DNA of 64,000 nucleotides from Amycolatopsis tucumanensis (GTDB lineage Bacteria; Actinomycetota; Actinomycetes; Mycobacteriales; Pseudonocardiaceae). Shown piece after piece: positions 1-8,247 of this stretch (positions are counted from its first letter, which is position 1; each line of letters opens with the position of its first letter). Location of the stretch: NCBI RefSeq assembly GCF_021654135.1, contig NZ_JAKGSD010000001.1:671748-735747 (forward strand). Direction: 5' to 3'. The position numbers were made by a program, and so were the translations under genes. Under the pieces are notes generated by a model, which worked only from the letters and a program-made list of their open reading frames with translations, ran no database searches and was not told where the DNA came from.

Positions 1-1641
1 CGGCCCCTCCGCCCGCAACCCCTCCGCCCCGTGCACGCAGCGGCCACCGACAAACGTCGCCAGCACACCGATCTCGCTGATCCGCTCACTCGGCACCGCG
101 GTCGGGTCGTCGTCGAGCAGCACCATGTCCGCCCGCAGCCCCGCGGCGAGCCGGCCGCGTTCGTGTTCCTGGTGCGAAGCCCACGCCGGGTGCGCGGTGT
201 AGGCCCGCAGCGCCTCTTCCGCACCGACCCGCTCGTCCGGGCTCAGCACGACCCCGGCGCTGGTCGTCCGCTCGATCATCGACCGCAGGCCGGCCAGCGG
301 CGCGCCGACGCCGACGCACGGCCGGTCGGAGCTGCCCGGCACCCGCAGCCCGGCGTCCACGAAGGACTTCTGCCGGTACAGCCACGGCACCCGCGCCTCG
401 CCCAGCGCCTCGGCCATCGTGTCGCCGATCTCGTACAGGAACCTGGCCTGCGGCACCGGGACCACCCCGAGCGCGACCAGCCGCGGCAGCTGGTCCGGCC
501 GCACCATCGCGGCGTGCTCGATTCGGTGCCGCACGTCCGGGCGCGGCAGCACCCGCTGCGCCTCCTCGAACGCGTCCAGCGTCAGGTCGATGGCGCGGTC
601 GCCGATCGCGTGCGCGGCCACCCGCCACCCGCTGCGGTGCGCGGCGACGATGGTGTCCCGCAGCACCTTCGGATCGTCCTGCAGCACGCCGAGCCCGCCG
701 TGCGAGCAGAACGGCTCGGTCAGGGCCGCGGTCCGGCTGCTCAGCGCGCCATCGGTGAAGATCTTCATCGGGCCCAGGCGCAGGAACTCGTCGCCGAACC
801 CGCTGCGCAGCCCCAGGTCGACGCCGATCGTGCCGGTGTCGACCGGGTTGCCGCCGAGCGGGTGCAGCACCTCGCTGGCCGGCATCAGCTCCACCCGCAG
901 CGGCAGCGCCCCGCGTTCGCGCGCCAGGTGGTAGGCCGTCGCCTCGGCCGGGCTGTGCCCGATCCAGCCGCCGCCGATCCCGGCCTCGGTCACCGCGGTG
1001 AGCCCCTCGCTGACGTAGACCTTCGCGGCGCGCTCGATCGCCGCGGCCAGCTCCTCCACCGGGTAGGGCTTGACCAGTGCGTCCACCAGCTGCTGGGCCT
1101 GCTCGGCGAGCAGCCCGGTCGGCGCGCCGTCGTCGTCACGGGCCACCACTCCGCCCTCGGGCACGCGCGCCGAGCCGTCGAGCACCCCTGCCTGGGCGAG
1201 GATCGCCGAGCTCACCGTGCACATGTGCGCCGACCGGTGCTTGAGCCACACCGCGCGCCCGCCGCCGGCGCGGTCCAGCGCGGCGCGGTCGGGGTGACCG
1301 CCCAGCACGAAGTCGTCGTACTTCGAACCGATCACCCACGCGTCCGACGGCAGTTCGGCGGCCCGCGCGGCGACCGTGTCGTACAGCTCGTCCAGCGTGC
1401 GGCAGCCGGACAGGTCGATCTCGGCCAGCGACAGGCCGTACCAGACCATGTGGTTGTGGGCGTCGGCGAAACCGGGCGTGAGAACCGCGCCGCCGCCGTC
1501 GACCACAGTGCGGGCGGCCAGGCCCTCGACCTCCTCGTCGAGGCCGACGATCCGCCCGTGCAGCACGCCCACGGTGTGCGCGCGGGGACGCTCGTCGGAC
1601 ACGGTCAGCGCACGGACGTTGCGCACCAGCAGGTCGAGCAC
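1..1641 (-). CDS. Amidohydrolase family protein (YtcJ-like, Amidohydro_3), 3' end cut by window edge
   Basis: Metal-dependent hydrolase of the TIM-barrel amidohydrolase superfamily, YtcJ/Amidohydro_3 type; substrate unknown. Reading starts at a GTG (1641) giving VLDLLVRNVRAL, and stays open to base 1 (547 codons), so only the extreme C-terminus is missing. The N-terminal beta-sandwich is followed by the metal motif HNH at residues 62-64 (context FADAHNHM). Later family signatures are visible: IFTDGALSSR, AAHAIGDRAID and HRIEHA. A GTATA-N6-TATAC palindrome lies 80 bases upstream, and a MarR gene on the same strand precedes it. Family assignment is confident; activity on any specific N-acyl or amide substrate is not readable. 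Confidence 0.85.
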   Translation of the reverse strand, partial: MLDLLVRNVRALTVSDERPRAHTVGVLHGRIVGLDEEVEGLAARTVVDGGGAVLTPGFADAHNHMVWYGLSLAEIDLSGCRTLDELYDTVAARAAELPSDAWVIGSKYDDFVLGGHPDRAALDRAGGGRAVWLKHRSAHMCTVSSAILAQAGVLDGSARVPEGGVVARDDDGAPTGLLAEQAQQLVDALVKPYPVEELAAAIERAAKVYVSEGLTAVTEAGIGGGWIGHSPAEATAYHLARERGALPLRVELMPASEVLHPLGGNPVDTGTIGVDLGLRSGFGDEFLRLGPMKIFTDGALSSRTAALTEPFCSHGGLGVLQDDPKVLRDTIVAAHRSGWRVAAHAIGDRAIDLTLDAFEEAQRVLPRPDVRHRIEHAAMVRPDQLPRLVALGVVPVPQARFLYEIGDTMAEALGEARVPWLYRQKSFVDAGLRVPGSSDRPCVGVGAPLAGLRSMIERTTSAGVVLSPDERVGAEEALRAYTAHPAWASHQEHERGRLAAGLRADMVLLDDDPTAVPSERISEIGVLATFVGGRCVHGAEGLRAEGP

Positions 1642-1720
1642 GTGGAATCCTCTCGGTCGGGGGCCCTTCCCCGCAGACTAGGGGTCCGGGCCGCCCGGCC
1701 GCACGCACCAAGGCCGCGCG

Positions 1721-1736
1721 GTATAGGTCGTTATAC
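1721..1736. promoter_or_regulatory. Palindrome GTATA-N6-TATAC upstream of the amidohydrolase
   Basis: Perfect 5-base arms separated by 6 bases, overlapping the last codons of the MarR gene and lying upstream of the amidohydrolase start. It could be an operator; the regulator is unknown. Confidence 0.35.
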
Positions 1737-2189
1737 GCCCGGCCGGGACTCGCGGTAGGCGTTGACCGACTCGGTGAGCCCGCGCAGCGTCGCCCGCAGC
1801 TCCTCCAGCTCGTCCACGGGCAGGCCCATCGCGTCGCCGATCACGCCCGGCAGCGGCACGGCTTTCGACCGCAGCCCGTCGCCTTTGTCCGTGAGCCGGA
1901 TGCACACCGAGCGCTCGTCGTCCGCGCGGCGTTCCCGGCGGACGAACTCCAGCTTCTCCAGTCTCTTGAGCAGCGGCGACAGCGTGCCCGAGTCCAGCGA
2001 CAGCGCCTGCCCGAGGTCCTTGACGGACAGCTCGCCGTGCTCCCACAGCGCCAGCATCACCAGGTACTGCGGGTAGGTCAAGCCGAGCTCGTCGAGCAGC
2101 GGCCGGTAGAGCGAGGTGACCGCGCGGGACGCGGCGTACAGCGCGAAGCAGACCTGATCGTCGAGCCGCGGTGCGGCCGGTTCGGCCAT
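1731..2189 (-). CDS. MarR-family regulator, OhrR-type
   Basis: 152-residue winged-helix repressor. The N-terminal sequence DDQVCFALYAAS, with Cys14, matches the peroxide-sensing cysteine context of OhrR, and TYPQYLVMLALWE plus LSPLLKRLEKL are the helix/wing signatures. OhrR proteins are oxidised at this cysteine and release DNA. No ohr peroxidase lies beside it. Instead an HSL-type esterase is transcribed divergently from 2350, with a TTGTGCACAA palindrome between them. ATG start with GGAGGA upstream. The role as regulator of the esterase/Dps pair is inferred from position. Confidence 0.88.
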   Translation of the reverse strand: MAEPAAPRLDDQVCFALYAASRAVTSLYRPLLDELGLTYPQYLVMLALWEHGELSVKDLGQALSLDSGTLSPLLKRLEKLEFVRRERRADDERSVCIRLTDKGDGLRSKAVPLPGVIGDAMGLPVDELEELRATLRGLTESVNAYRESRPGV

Positions 2190-2276
2190 GACTCCTCCTT
2201 GGTCAGCACTCGATCATCCCCCATCCGGCGGTCGCGCGCCATCCAGGGGTGACACATCCCATAGTAGGCAATTAAG

Positions 2277-2286
2277 TTGTGCACAA
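2277..2286. promoter_or_regulatory. Probable OhrR/MarR operator, TTGTGCACAA
   Basis: Perfect 10-base palindrome in an AT-rich island (2271-2312) between the MarR gene and the divergent esterase. MarR/OhrR sites are typically AT-rich palindromes in such positions. Binding by the neighbouring MarR protein is inferred. Confidence 0.5.
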
Positions 2287-2349
2287 GATGGTTTGATGCA
2301 ATAGACCGACCGGGAGCGACCCGGTCCCCGAAGCCTCAGGGAGACAGCG

Positions 2350-3312
2350 ATGACCGCCAACCCGCACAACCTGGCCCTGGAACCCGCCGCGCAGGCCTTC
2401 GCCGAGGCGACGGACAACCCGCCGTACCTGTTCCAGCTCCCGCCGGAGGAGGGCCGCAAGGCCGTCGACGAGGTGCAGTCCTCGGAGATCGCCAAGCCCG
2501 AGGCCGACATCGAGGACCTCACCATCGAGGGCGGGCCGACCGGCCAGGTGAAGGTGCGCATCGTGCGCCCCGCCGGCGCCACGGGCACGCTGCCCGTCGT
2601 CCTCTACATCCACGGCGCGGGCTGGGTGTTCGGCAACGCGCACACCCACGACCGGCTGATCCGCGAACTCGCCGCCGGCACCGGCGCGGCCGTCGTCTTC
2701 CCGGACTACGACCGCTCCCCCGAGGCGCGCTACCCGGTCGCGCTCGAGCAGAGCTACGCCACCGCGAAGTGGATCGTCGCCGAGGGCGCGAAGCACGGCC
2801 TCGACGCGAACCGCCTGGCGATCGCAGGCGACTCGGTGGGCGGGAACATGACCGCGGCCGTGACGATCCTCGCCAAGCAGCGCGGCGACGTGACCTTCCG
2901 CCAGCAGGTGCTGTTCTACCCGGTCACCGACGCGAGCTTCGACACCGGCTCCTACCGGCAGTTCGCCACCGGCTACTTCCTCGCCCTCGAGGGCATGAAG
3001 TGGTTCTGGGACCAGTACACCACCGACCCGGCGCAGCGCGCCGAGATCACCGCCTCGCCGCTGCGCGCGAGCCTGGACGAGCTGGCCGGGCTGCCGCCGG
3101 CGCTGGTGATCACCGCCGAGGCCGACGTGCTCCGCGACGAGGGCGAGGCCTACGCGAACAAGTTGCGCCAGGCCGGCGTCCCCGTCACCGCCGTGCGTTA
3201 CCAGGGCATCATCCACGACTTCGTGATGCTCAACGCGCTGCGTGAGACCAACGCCGCCGAAGCCGCCATCAACCAGGCGGTCGCGGTGCTGAAGAAGGCT
3301 CTGCAGGACTGA
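2350..3312 (+). CDS. Alpha/beta hydrolase, hormone-sensitive-lipase family esterase
   Basis: 320-residue carboxylesterase. HGAGW (residues 88-92) is the oxyanion-hole motif of the HSL family (usually HGGG), and GDSVGG (160-165) is the nucleophile elbow with Ser162. An Asp in EADVLRDEGE and a His in IIHDFVML complete the triad. ATG start with AGGGAGA eight bases upstream. Divergent from an OhrR-type gene and followed 22 bases later by a Dps gene, so it probably belongs to a redox-responsive unit. Substrate unknown. Confidence 0.88.
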   Translation: MTANPHNLALEPAAQAFAEATDNPPYLFQLPPEEGRKAVDEVQSSEIAKPEADIEDLTIEGGPTGQVKVRIVRPAGATGTLPVVLYIHGAGWVFGNAHTHDRLIRELAAGTGAAVVFPDYDRSPEARYPVALEQSYATAKWIVAEGAKHGLDANRLAIAGDSVGGNMTAAVTILAKQRGDVTFRQQVLFYPVTDASFDTGSYRQFATGYFLALEGMKWFWDQYTTDPAQRAEITASPLRASLDELAGLPPALVITAEADVLRDEGEAYANKLRQAGVPVTAVRYQGIIHDFVMLNALRETNAAEAAINQAVAVLKKALQD

Positions 3313-3334
3313 ATTCCCGAAGGAAGGGACCGAA

Positions 3335-3790
3335 GTGATCCTCGACGAGGTGGCCACCAAGACCGTCGCCACCGCACTCCAGCGGACGCTGACCGATCTG
3401 ATCGACCTGGGCCTGCTGGCCAAGCAGGCGCACTGGAACGTCACCGGCCCGCACTTCCGCGCCGTCCACCTGCACCTGGACGAGCTGGCCGCCACCACCC
3501 GCGAGCACGCCGACAGCGTCGCCGAGCGACTGGCCGCGCTCGGGGTCTCGCCGGACGGCCGCGCGAGCACCGTCGCCGCCGAGTCCACGCTGCCCGGCCT
3601 GCCCGCCGGACCGCTGGCCGACCGGGCCGTGGTCGAGGCCGTGACCGGCATCCTGGCCGCCACGATCAGCGGCCTGCGCGCCGGGATCGAGGCCACCGGC
3701 GAGCCCGACCCGGTCAGCCAGGACCTCCTCATCGGCATCACCGCCGAGCTGGAGAAGCAGCACTGGATGTTCCAGGCCCAAACACGCTGA
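3335..3790 (+). CDS. dps: Dps-family DNA-starvation/ferritin-like protein
   Basis: 151-residue four-helix ferritin-like protein. Dps proteins form dodecamers that oxidise Fe(II) with peroxide and protect DNA. The signature KQAHWNVTG, then a second His in HLHLDEL and acidic residues on the next turns, give the inter-subunit ferroxidase ligands. Starts at GTG with GAAGGAAGGGA upstream, 22 bases after the esterase stop, so likely cotranscribed. It lacks the long Lys-rich tail of E. coli Dps, so DNA binding is uncertain. Confidence 0.88.
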   Translation: MILDEVATKTVATALQRTLTDLIDLGLLAKQAHWNVTGPHFRAVHLHLDELAATTREHADSVAERLAALGVSPDGRASTVAAESTLPGLPAGPLADRAVVEAVTGILAATISGLRAGIEATGEPDPVSQDLLIGITAELEKQHWMFQAQTR

Positions 3791-3798
3791 CCACCGAC

Positions 3799-3829
3799 GG
3801 CGCCGGCCGGGTTCGCCCCGGCCGGCGCC
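3799..3829. terminator. Bidirectional hairpin between dps and the convergent hydrolase
   Basis: Perfect 13-base arms, GGCGCCGGCCGGG and its complement, around the loop TTCGC, in the 46-base gap between convergent genes. There is no long T tract, which is common for actinobacterial terminators. Confidence 0.75.
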
Positions 3830-3836
3830 GGTCGCG

Positions 3837-4589
3837 TCAGGCACGCAGGTGCCGGGCCAGGAACCCGTCGTCGACGCCGGTCCAGCGGATCGTGCGGTGG
3901 TCGCCCGGGTTGGCGTGCAACGTCTTCTCCGGTGAGGCGAAGGCGTCGAACAACGCGAGCGCGGAGTCGCGGCTGACGTGCTCGTCGTCCCACGGCAGCA
4001 GGAACTGGACCGGCACGGTGATCCGTCGGGCCGCCGCGATCAGCGCGTCGTAGGCGAAGAACCCGCCGCCGAAGATGGCCGCGGTGATCCGGGGGTCGGC
4101 CGCCGTCAGCGGCACCCCGATCGCGGTGCCGAGCGTGATCCCGCCGGCGTAGCCGACGGGCGAGTCGCCGAACTCGGGCAGCGCGCGCAGCGCGTCCAGA
4201 GTGGCCTGCCATTCCGGCACGGCGCGTTCCACCAGCGAGGCGGTGTAGCGGACGCCGGCGGACTCGAACCCGGGCTTGTCACCGGAGTCCATCGCCTGCC
4301 GGAGCGCGGCGCGGGCCCGCTCGTCGTCCGCGGTGCGCGGGCGGTCGCCGTGCCCGGGCGCGTCGATGGCGGCCACGTGGAAGCCCCAGGTGGTCACGGC
4401 GTGACGGGCGCGCGCGGCGAGCGCCGGGGTCTTCTTGTGCAGGCCGCCGCCGTGCCCCACCAGCACCAGGGGCGCGTGATCGGGAGCGGACGGGGGCGAC
4501 CACAGCACACCGGGAACCTCGCCGACGGTGAAGTCGCGCTCGACGACCTCGTCGCCGGAAGATTCCGCGGTGAACCGGAAAGATTGCAT
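3837..4589 (-). CDS. Alpha/beta hydrolase, dienelactone-hydrolase-like, with Thr at the nucleophile position
   Basis: 250-residue cytoplasmic alpha/beta hydrolase. GHGGG near residues 45-49 forms the oxyanion region, and the acid/His end is seen in LPWDDEHV and NPGDHR. The nucleophile elbow reads GYAGGITLGT (147-155) where I expect GxSxG, so Thr152 replaces the usual Ser. The rest of the fold looks intact. The start is an ATG about 10 bases after GAAAGG. A 17-codon upstream frame with a strong Shine-Dalgarno lies in its leader. Confidence 0.8.
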   Translation of the reverse strand: MQSFRFTAESSGDEVVERDFTVGEVPGVLWSPPSAPDHAPLVLVGHGGGLHKKTPALAARARHAVTTWGFHVAAIDAPGHGDRPRTADDERARAALRQAMDSGDKPGFESAGVRYTASLVERAVPEWQATLDALRALPEFGDSPVGYAGGITLGTAIGVPLTAADPRITAAIFGGGFFAYDALIAAARRITVPVQFLLPWDDEHVSRDSALALFDAFASPEKTLHANPGDHRTIRWTGVDDGFLARHLRA

Positions 4590-4647
4590 GGGTTGACGCC
4601 CTTTCGGGAGTGCTGCGGGAAAACAGGCGCTCCCGGCGATCCCTACG

Positions 4648-4701
4648 TCAACCGCCCAGCCGTGACGCCGAGGGGAGCACCCACGTGCGTGCCAGGTTCA
4701 T
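4648..4701 (-). CDS. Possible 17-residue leader peptide
   Basis: A short frame MNLARTWVLPSASRLGG begins at an ATG preceded at ideal distance by GAGGAGGTGAG, the best ribosome site in this neighbourhood. It ends 58 bases before the downstream hydrolase start. Between the two, GGGAG...CTCCC can form a hairpin. No family is recognised. It may be a translated leader that affects hydrolase expression, or chance. Confidence 0.35.
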   Translation of the reverse strand: MNLARTWVLPSASRLGG

Positions 4702-4741
4702 GGGTCTCACCTCCTCGCGGTCCGTCACAGCCGCAGGCAGG

Positions 4742-5215
4742 TTAGCCGGTCTCGTCGCGCTCCGCACCGGCATTTCCGGTCGCGGCGATGACGCGGGCGA
4801 GCGCGGCGTGCAGCTGCTCCAGCTCGGCGACCTCCATGCCGAGCGTCTCCACGACCCGGTACGGGATCTTCTCCGCCTCCGCGCGCAGGTCCCGGCCGGA
4901 CTCGGTCAGGTCGACCATCAGCGCCCGCTCGTCGGACCGGTTGCGTTCCCGCGTCAGGTAACCCAGCGCCTCCAGCCGCTTGAGCAACGGCGAGAGCGTG
5001 GCCGGCTCCTGGCGCAGGGTCTCGGCCAGGTCCTTCACCGACCGGGGCGCGCGGTCCCACAGCGCGAGCAGCACCAGGTACTGCGGGTGGGTGAGGCCGT
5101 AGGGCTTGAGCAGCGGCCGGTAGATCCCGATGACGCTGCGGGAGGCCACGGACAGGGCGAAGCACACCTGCCGGTCCAGCGCCAGCGGGTTCTCGCCCAG
5201 GTCGATCGCGGTCAT
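4742..5215 (-). CDS. MarR-family regulator, OhrR-type (second copy)
   Basis: 157 residues, closely related to the MarR protein at 1731-2189: LDRQVCFALSVAS carries Cys18, and LTHPQYLVLLALWD and LSPLLKRLEAL are shared. The C-terminus is longer and acidic. The gene is divergent from a DUF5313 membrane protein, with an AT-rich imperfect palindrome between. It could also act on the downstream hydrolase at 3837-4589 on the same strand. Cysteine-based redox sensing is inferred from the conserved residue. Confidence 0.87.
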   Translation of the reverse strand: MTAIDLGENPLALDRQVCFALSVASRSVIGIYRPLLKPYGLTHPQYLVLLALWDRAPRSVKDLAETLRQEPATLSPLLKRLEALGYLTRERNRSDERALMVDLTESGRDLRAEAEKIPYRVVETLGMEVAELEQLHAALARVIAATGNAGAERDETG

Positions 5216-5252
5216 GTGGCCGAGCCTACTCCATCCGTGAGGGCACTGATAA

Positions 5253-5264
5253 TTAATGCACTAA
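5253..5264. promoter_or_regulatory. Probable MarR operator, TTAATGCACTAA
   Basis: Imperfect palindrome (TTA-N-TGCA-N-TAA) inside the AT-rich gap between the second MarR gene and the divergent DUF5313 gene. Binding by the adjacent MarR protein is inferred. Confidence 0.4.
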
Positions 5265-5277
5265 CTCTTAGGGTACT

Positions 5278-5682
5278 GTGGGGCACGTGACCGAGCGCCG
5301 ACGCCCCAATCCCCTCCAGTGGCTGTGGTACGCCCTCGGCGGCCGCCTGCCCGAGCAGCACCGCACCTGGGTCCTGCACGACGTCACCGCCAAGACCTGG
5401 CTGTGGCGGCACGCGGCGCGCGCCTCGGTGCTGCTCCTGCCGCTCATGCTGGTCTGGCTGCTGCTGCCCGGCCCGCTCACCCTGCGGCTGAGCCTGGTGC
5501 TCATGGCCGGGATCGTCGGGTTCTTCTACTCCCTCGTCTACGCCGAGGAGAGCGTCGAGAACCGGATCCGCAAGCACGGCTACCCCTACGGCACCGCCCG
5601 CAAGGTGCGTGCCGAGGCCAAGGAGGAGGCCGAGCGGGAGGTCAAGGAGCGCTACATCGCGCGCTACCGCTCGCCGCAGTAG
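5278..5682 (+). CDS. DUF5313 membrane protein
   Basis: 134 residues. RRPNPLQWLWYALGGRLP near the N-terminus followed by HRTWVLHDVTAKTW is the hallmark of this actinobacterial family. Two hydrophobic segments (about 44-62 and 66-84) suggest two membrane helices, with a charged C-terminal tail rich in Glu, Lys and Arg. Function unknown. GTG at 5278 or GTG at 5287 could be the start; neither has a strong ribosome site. Its 3' end overlaps the convergent hydrolase by 19 bases. Confidence 0.8.
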   Translation: MGHVTERRRPNPLQWLWYALGGRLPEQHRTWVLHDVTAKTWLWRHAARASVLLLPLMLVWLLLPGPLTLRLSLVLMAGIVGFFYSLVYAEESVENRIRKHGYPYGTARKVRAEAKEEAEREVKERYIARYRSPQ

Positions 5683-6413
5683 GACACCAGCCAGTCCACC
5701 GTCCGGTCGAGCACCTCCCCGGCCGCCTCGCGGAACCCGTGCCCGGCGCCGGCAATCGTGCACCAGCTCGTGTGGTTGCGCGCCAGCGCGGCATCCCGTG
5801 CCACCTCGTAGGGCACGTGCTCGTCGGCGTCGCCGTGCAGCACCAGCGCGGGCACCGTGCTCGCCAGGAACGCCGCACGCGGGTCGAGCCGGGCGAACTC
5901 CTCGAACAGCTCCGCGCCCAGCTCGAACCGGCCCTCGATGTCCAGGAAACCGTTCTCCCGCAACGACGACCGGTCGCCGTAGAGCAAGCGGCCCCGCGGC
6001 AGCGAGGGCTCCAGGAACGTCGCGCGCAGATCGAGCACCGGCTGCCACAGCACCAACCCGGACAACCGGTCGCCCAGTTCCGGCAACGACAGCGTGGTGC
6101 TCACCGCGCCGAAGCTGGACGCCACCACCGCGACCCCGCGGCCTCGTGCGGCCGCCCAGTCCACCGCCGCCCGCAGGTCCAGCCGCTCCCCCGCGATCGT
6201 CATGTCCCGGGGCCGGCCCGCGCTCGCGCCGTGCCCGCGGAACGAGAACCGCAGCACCTCGAAGCCGTGCCCGGTCAGCCGGTCCGCCAGCGCGCCGAAC
6301 AGCCCGTTCTCGGTCAGGTCGCCGGTGATCCCGTGCGCCAGCACCACCACCGGGCCGTCCCCGGGGTGCCGACGGGCGTCCAGTGTCAGCCCGTCGGCCG
6401 TCCGCAGCTTCAC
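5664..6413 (-). CDS. Alpha/beta hydrolase (serine aminopeptidase/lysophospholipase-like)
   Basis: 249 residues. VLAHGITGDLTENGL is the oxyanion region, FRGHGAS follows, VVASSFGAVS carries the nucleophile Ser, and the acid and base are in LHGDADEHVPY and AGAGHGF. The GTG start overlaps the permease stop as GTGA, so it is translationally coupled and is the last gene of the hyuA operon. Substrate unknown; a link to hydantoin or lactam chemistry is inferred only from the operon. Confidence 0.82.
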   Translation of the reverse strand: MKLRTADGLTLDARRHPGDGPVVVLAHGITGDLTENGLFGALADRLTGHGFEVLRFSFRGHGASAGRPRDMTIAGERLDLRAAVDWAAARGRGVAVVASSFGAVSTTLSLPELGDRLSGLVLWQPVLDLRATFLEPSLPRGRLLYGDRSSLRENGFLDIEGRFELGAELFEEFARLDPRAAFLASTVPALVLHGDADEHVPYEVARDAALARNHTSWCTIAGAGHGFREAAGEVLDRTVDWLVSYCGER

Positions 6414-7687
6414 GGCAGGTACAGCACGGCGGTCAGGATCATCCCGCCCAGCGCGACCACCCACGTGTAGGGCAGGGTCGAGATCATCGCCCGCTCCGGC
6501 CGCACCCCGGCGTACTGCGCGCTCCACACCGTCTGCGTGCTCGTCGGGTCGGAGACGCTGAACACCTGGTTGTAGGAGGCCATCAGGCCGACCACCGCGG
6601 GCATCGGGTAGATCCCGCCGGACACCAGCACGCCGGCGACCCCGGCGCCGAGGCCGAACACGTTGAGCGGCCCGCGGAACAGGCACAGCGGCACCAGCAC
6701 CGTGAACACCAGCACGAACGCGACCGCGCCCGCCGGGCTGATCGCCGACACGATCGGCGTCAGCGCGGCCTTCGCGCCGGGCAGCTTGACCGCGGCCAGC
6801 AGCATCCCGATCGCGATGAACAACACGATCGGCGGGGCGGCCACGTCGAACGCCTTGTAGAGCGAGCGCAGCGCCTGCCCGTTGAAGTTGCCCCACCGGG
6901 TCGTGGTCAGCAGCGCGAACACCACGCCCGCCAGCAGCGACGGCACGATCGGCACCTTCAGCCCGAGCGCGAGCACGATCGGCACCAGCGGGGTGAGCAG
7001 CGCGTACCAGGGCGCGTCGCCGCGGCGGACCCGCGCGCTCGGCCGGGCGGCCTTGACCGACCAGGTGTGCCGGGCGCCGCGGCGGCGGGTCTCGATCAGC
7101 ACGTAGGCGATGCCGGCGACCAGGGCCAGCGGGAAGAGCTTGATCATGATCGAGCGCACGTCGGACACCGGCGCGCCGAGCGCGTCGGACAGGAACTGCC
7201 ACACCGGCAGTTCCAGCGGCGAGCCCGCGGCGATGCCCATCAGCACCGTGCCGCCCGCCACCACCGGGGCGACGCCGACCGCGATCATCGCGGGGATGCC
7301 GACCACGCCGGCGAGCATCGCGGCCGGGGCGGACCCGGTGATGCTGCCGCACAGAATGGCCACGGCGAACACGCCGAGCGCCACCACCGAGGGCCGCTCG
7401 CCACCGAACTCCACGATCTTGCGGACCAGCGTGGCGGCGATGCCGGTGTCGTCCATCAGCGCGCCCAGCCAGGAGCCGAGCAGCACCGCGATCATCGTCG
7501 CGGCCAGCGCGGGCGCGCCGTTCTGCAGGACGGTGGTGAGGATGCTGTTCTTGTCCCCGGTCAGGGGCGCGCCGGACAGCACGGCGATGCCCAGCGCGAG
7601 CAGCACGAGCGCGAACGCGGTCGGCAGCACGCGGGTGAGCATCAGGACCACGCCGGCGGCCATCAGGGCCAGGATCGCGATTCCCAT
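6410..7687 (-). CDS. Integral membrane permease, ion-transporter superfamily (GntP/CitMHS/DcuC-like)
   Basis: 425 residues with about 11-12 hydrophobic segments along the whole length and a positively charged central loop near residue 225 (KAARPSARVRRG). The pattern of two repeated halves, with Gly/Ser/Pro-rich breaks such as GSITGSAPAAMLAG in the first and SVSDPTSTQT in the second, fits ion-transporter superfamily carboxylate permeases. Two bases after the HExxH gene and GTGA-coupled to the hydrolase. Likely imports the substrate of the hydantoinase operon; exact family and substrate unproven. Confidence 0.7.
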   Translation of the reverse strand: MGIAILALMAAGVVLMLTRVLPTAFALVLLALGIAVLSGAPLTGDKNSILTTVLQNGAPALAATMIAVLLGSWLGALMDDTGIAATLVRKIVEFGGERPSVVALGVFAVAILCGSITGSAPAAMLAGVVGIPAMIAVGVAPVVAGGTVLMGIAAGSPLELPVWQFLSDALGAPVSDVRSIMIKLFPLALVAGIAYVLIETRRRGARHTWSVKAARPSARVRRGDAPWYALLTPLVPIVLALGLKVPIVPSLLAGVVFALLTTTRWGNFNGQALRSLYKAFDVAAPPIVLFIAIGMLLAAVKLPGAKAALTPIVSAISPAGAVAFVLVFTVLVPLCLFRGPLNVFGLGAGVAGVLVSGGIYPMPAVVGLMASYNQVFSVSDPTSTQTVWSAQYAGVRPERAMISTLPYTWVVALGGMILTAVLYLP

Positions 7688-7689
7688 GG

Positions 7690-8247
7690 TCAGTCTCCAG
7701 CTCGCAGGGAGGCGGCGAGTGCCGCGGTGAGGAGCAGCGGGCTCTTGCCCAGGCCGCTGCGGCGGTGGGCGAAGCGGTGCGCGACGAGCTCGTCGGCCCC
7801 GGCGACGTGGCCGGGCACGCGGAACCGCCCGAGCCGCATGGCGGTGTGCCCGAGGCGCCGGTTCAGTTCGCGCCCGGCGCCGTGGTGCAGCCGGTGGTGG
7901 ACCAGCTCGTGCGCGACGGCCGCGGCGCGCAGGGCCTCGGCCGGCACGTCGGCGTCCCAGCCGTGGCGGACCGCGATCCGGCGCAGCAGGGCCAGCGAGT
8001 CGCGGTAGACGGTGACGACGCCGCGGCGCGCGTGGTACTCGGCCAGCAGAACTTCGCCGTCGCGGCGGCCGCCGTCGGCTTCGGTCACGCGCACCGGCGG
8101 GTCCGGCTCGTCCCGGTCAGCCAGTTCGTCGCCGAAGGCCAGTGCTGTTTCGGCCCACCGGGCCAGCTGCTCCGCGGGCCGGTTCTCGTGCGTGGGGGTC
8201 TCGCGCAGCAGCCGGACGGCGAGCTCCACATCGGACTGCCCGGTCAC
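7690..8247 (-). CDS. HExxH-motif protein (putative zinc metallopeptidase fold) in hydantoinase operon
   Basis: 185 residues, no firm family. AVAHELVHHRLHH contains HELVH at residues 113-117, the zincin zinc-binding helix, in the second half of an otherwise helical protein. A downstream acid as third ligand could be the Glu of GADELVAHRFAH. The GTG start overlaps the hyuA stop (GTGA), giving tight coupling. Such a protein between a hydantoinase A and a permease is not something I recognise from a described pathway. It may be a peptidase, or a zinc protein without protease function. Confidence 0.6.
   Translation of the reverse strand: MTGQSDVELAVRLLRETPTHENRPAEQLARWAETALAFGDELADRDEPDPPVRVTEADGGRRDGEVLLAEYHARRGVVTVYRDSLALLRRIAVRHGWDADVPAEALRAAAVAHELVHHRLHHGAGRELNRRLGHTAMRLGRFRVPGHVAGADELVAHRFAHRRSGLGKSPLLLTAALAASLRAGD

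Noticed and set aside
2272..4212. 646-codon minus-strand frame across the esterase and dps genes
   Set aside because: It shows no recognisable motifs, while the plus-strand genes here carry clear catalytic and ferroxidase signatures.
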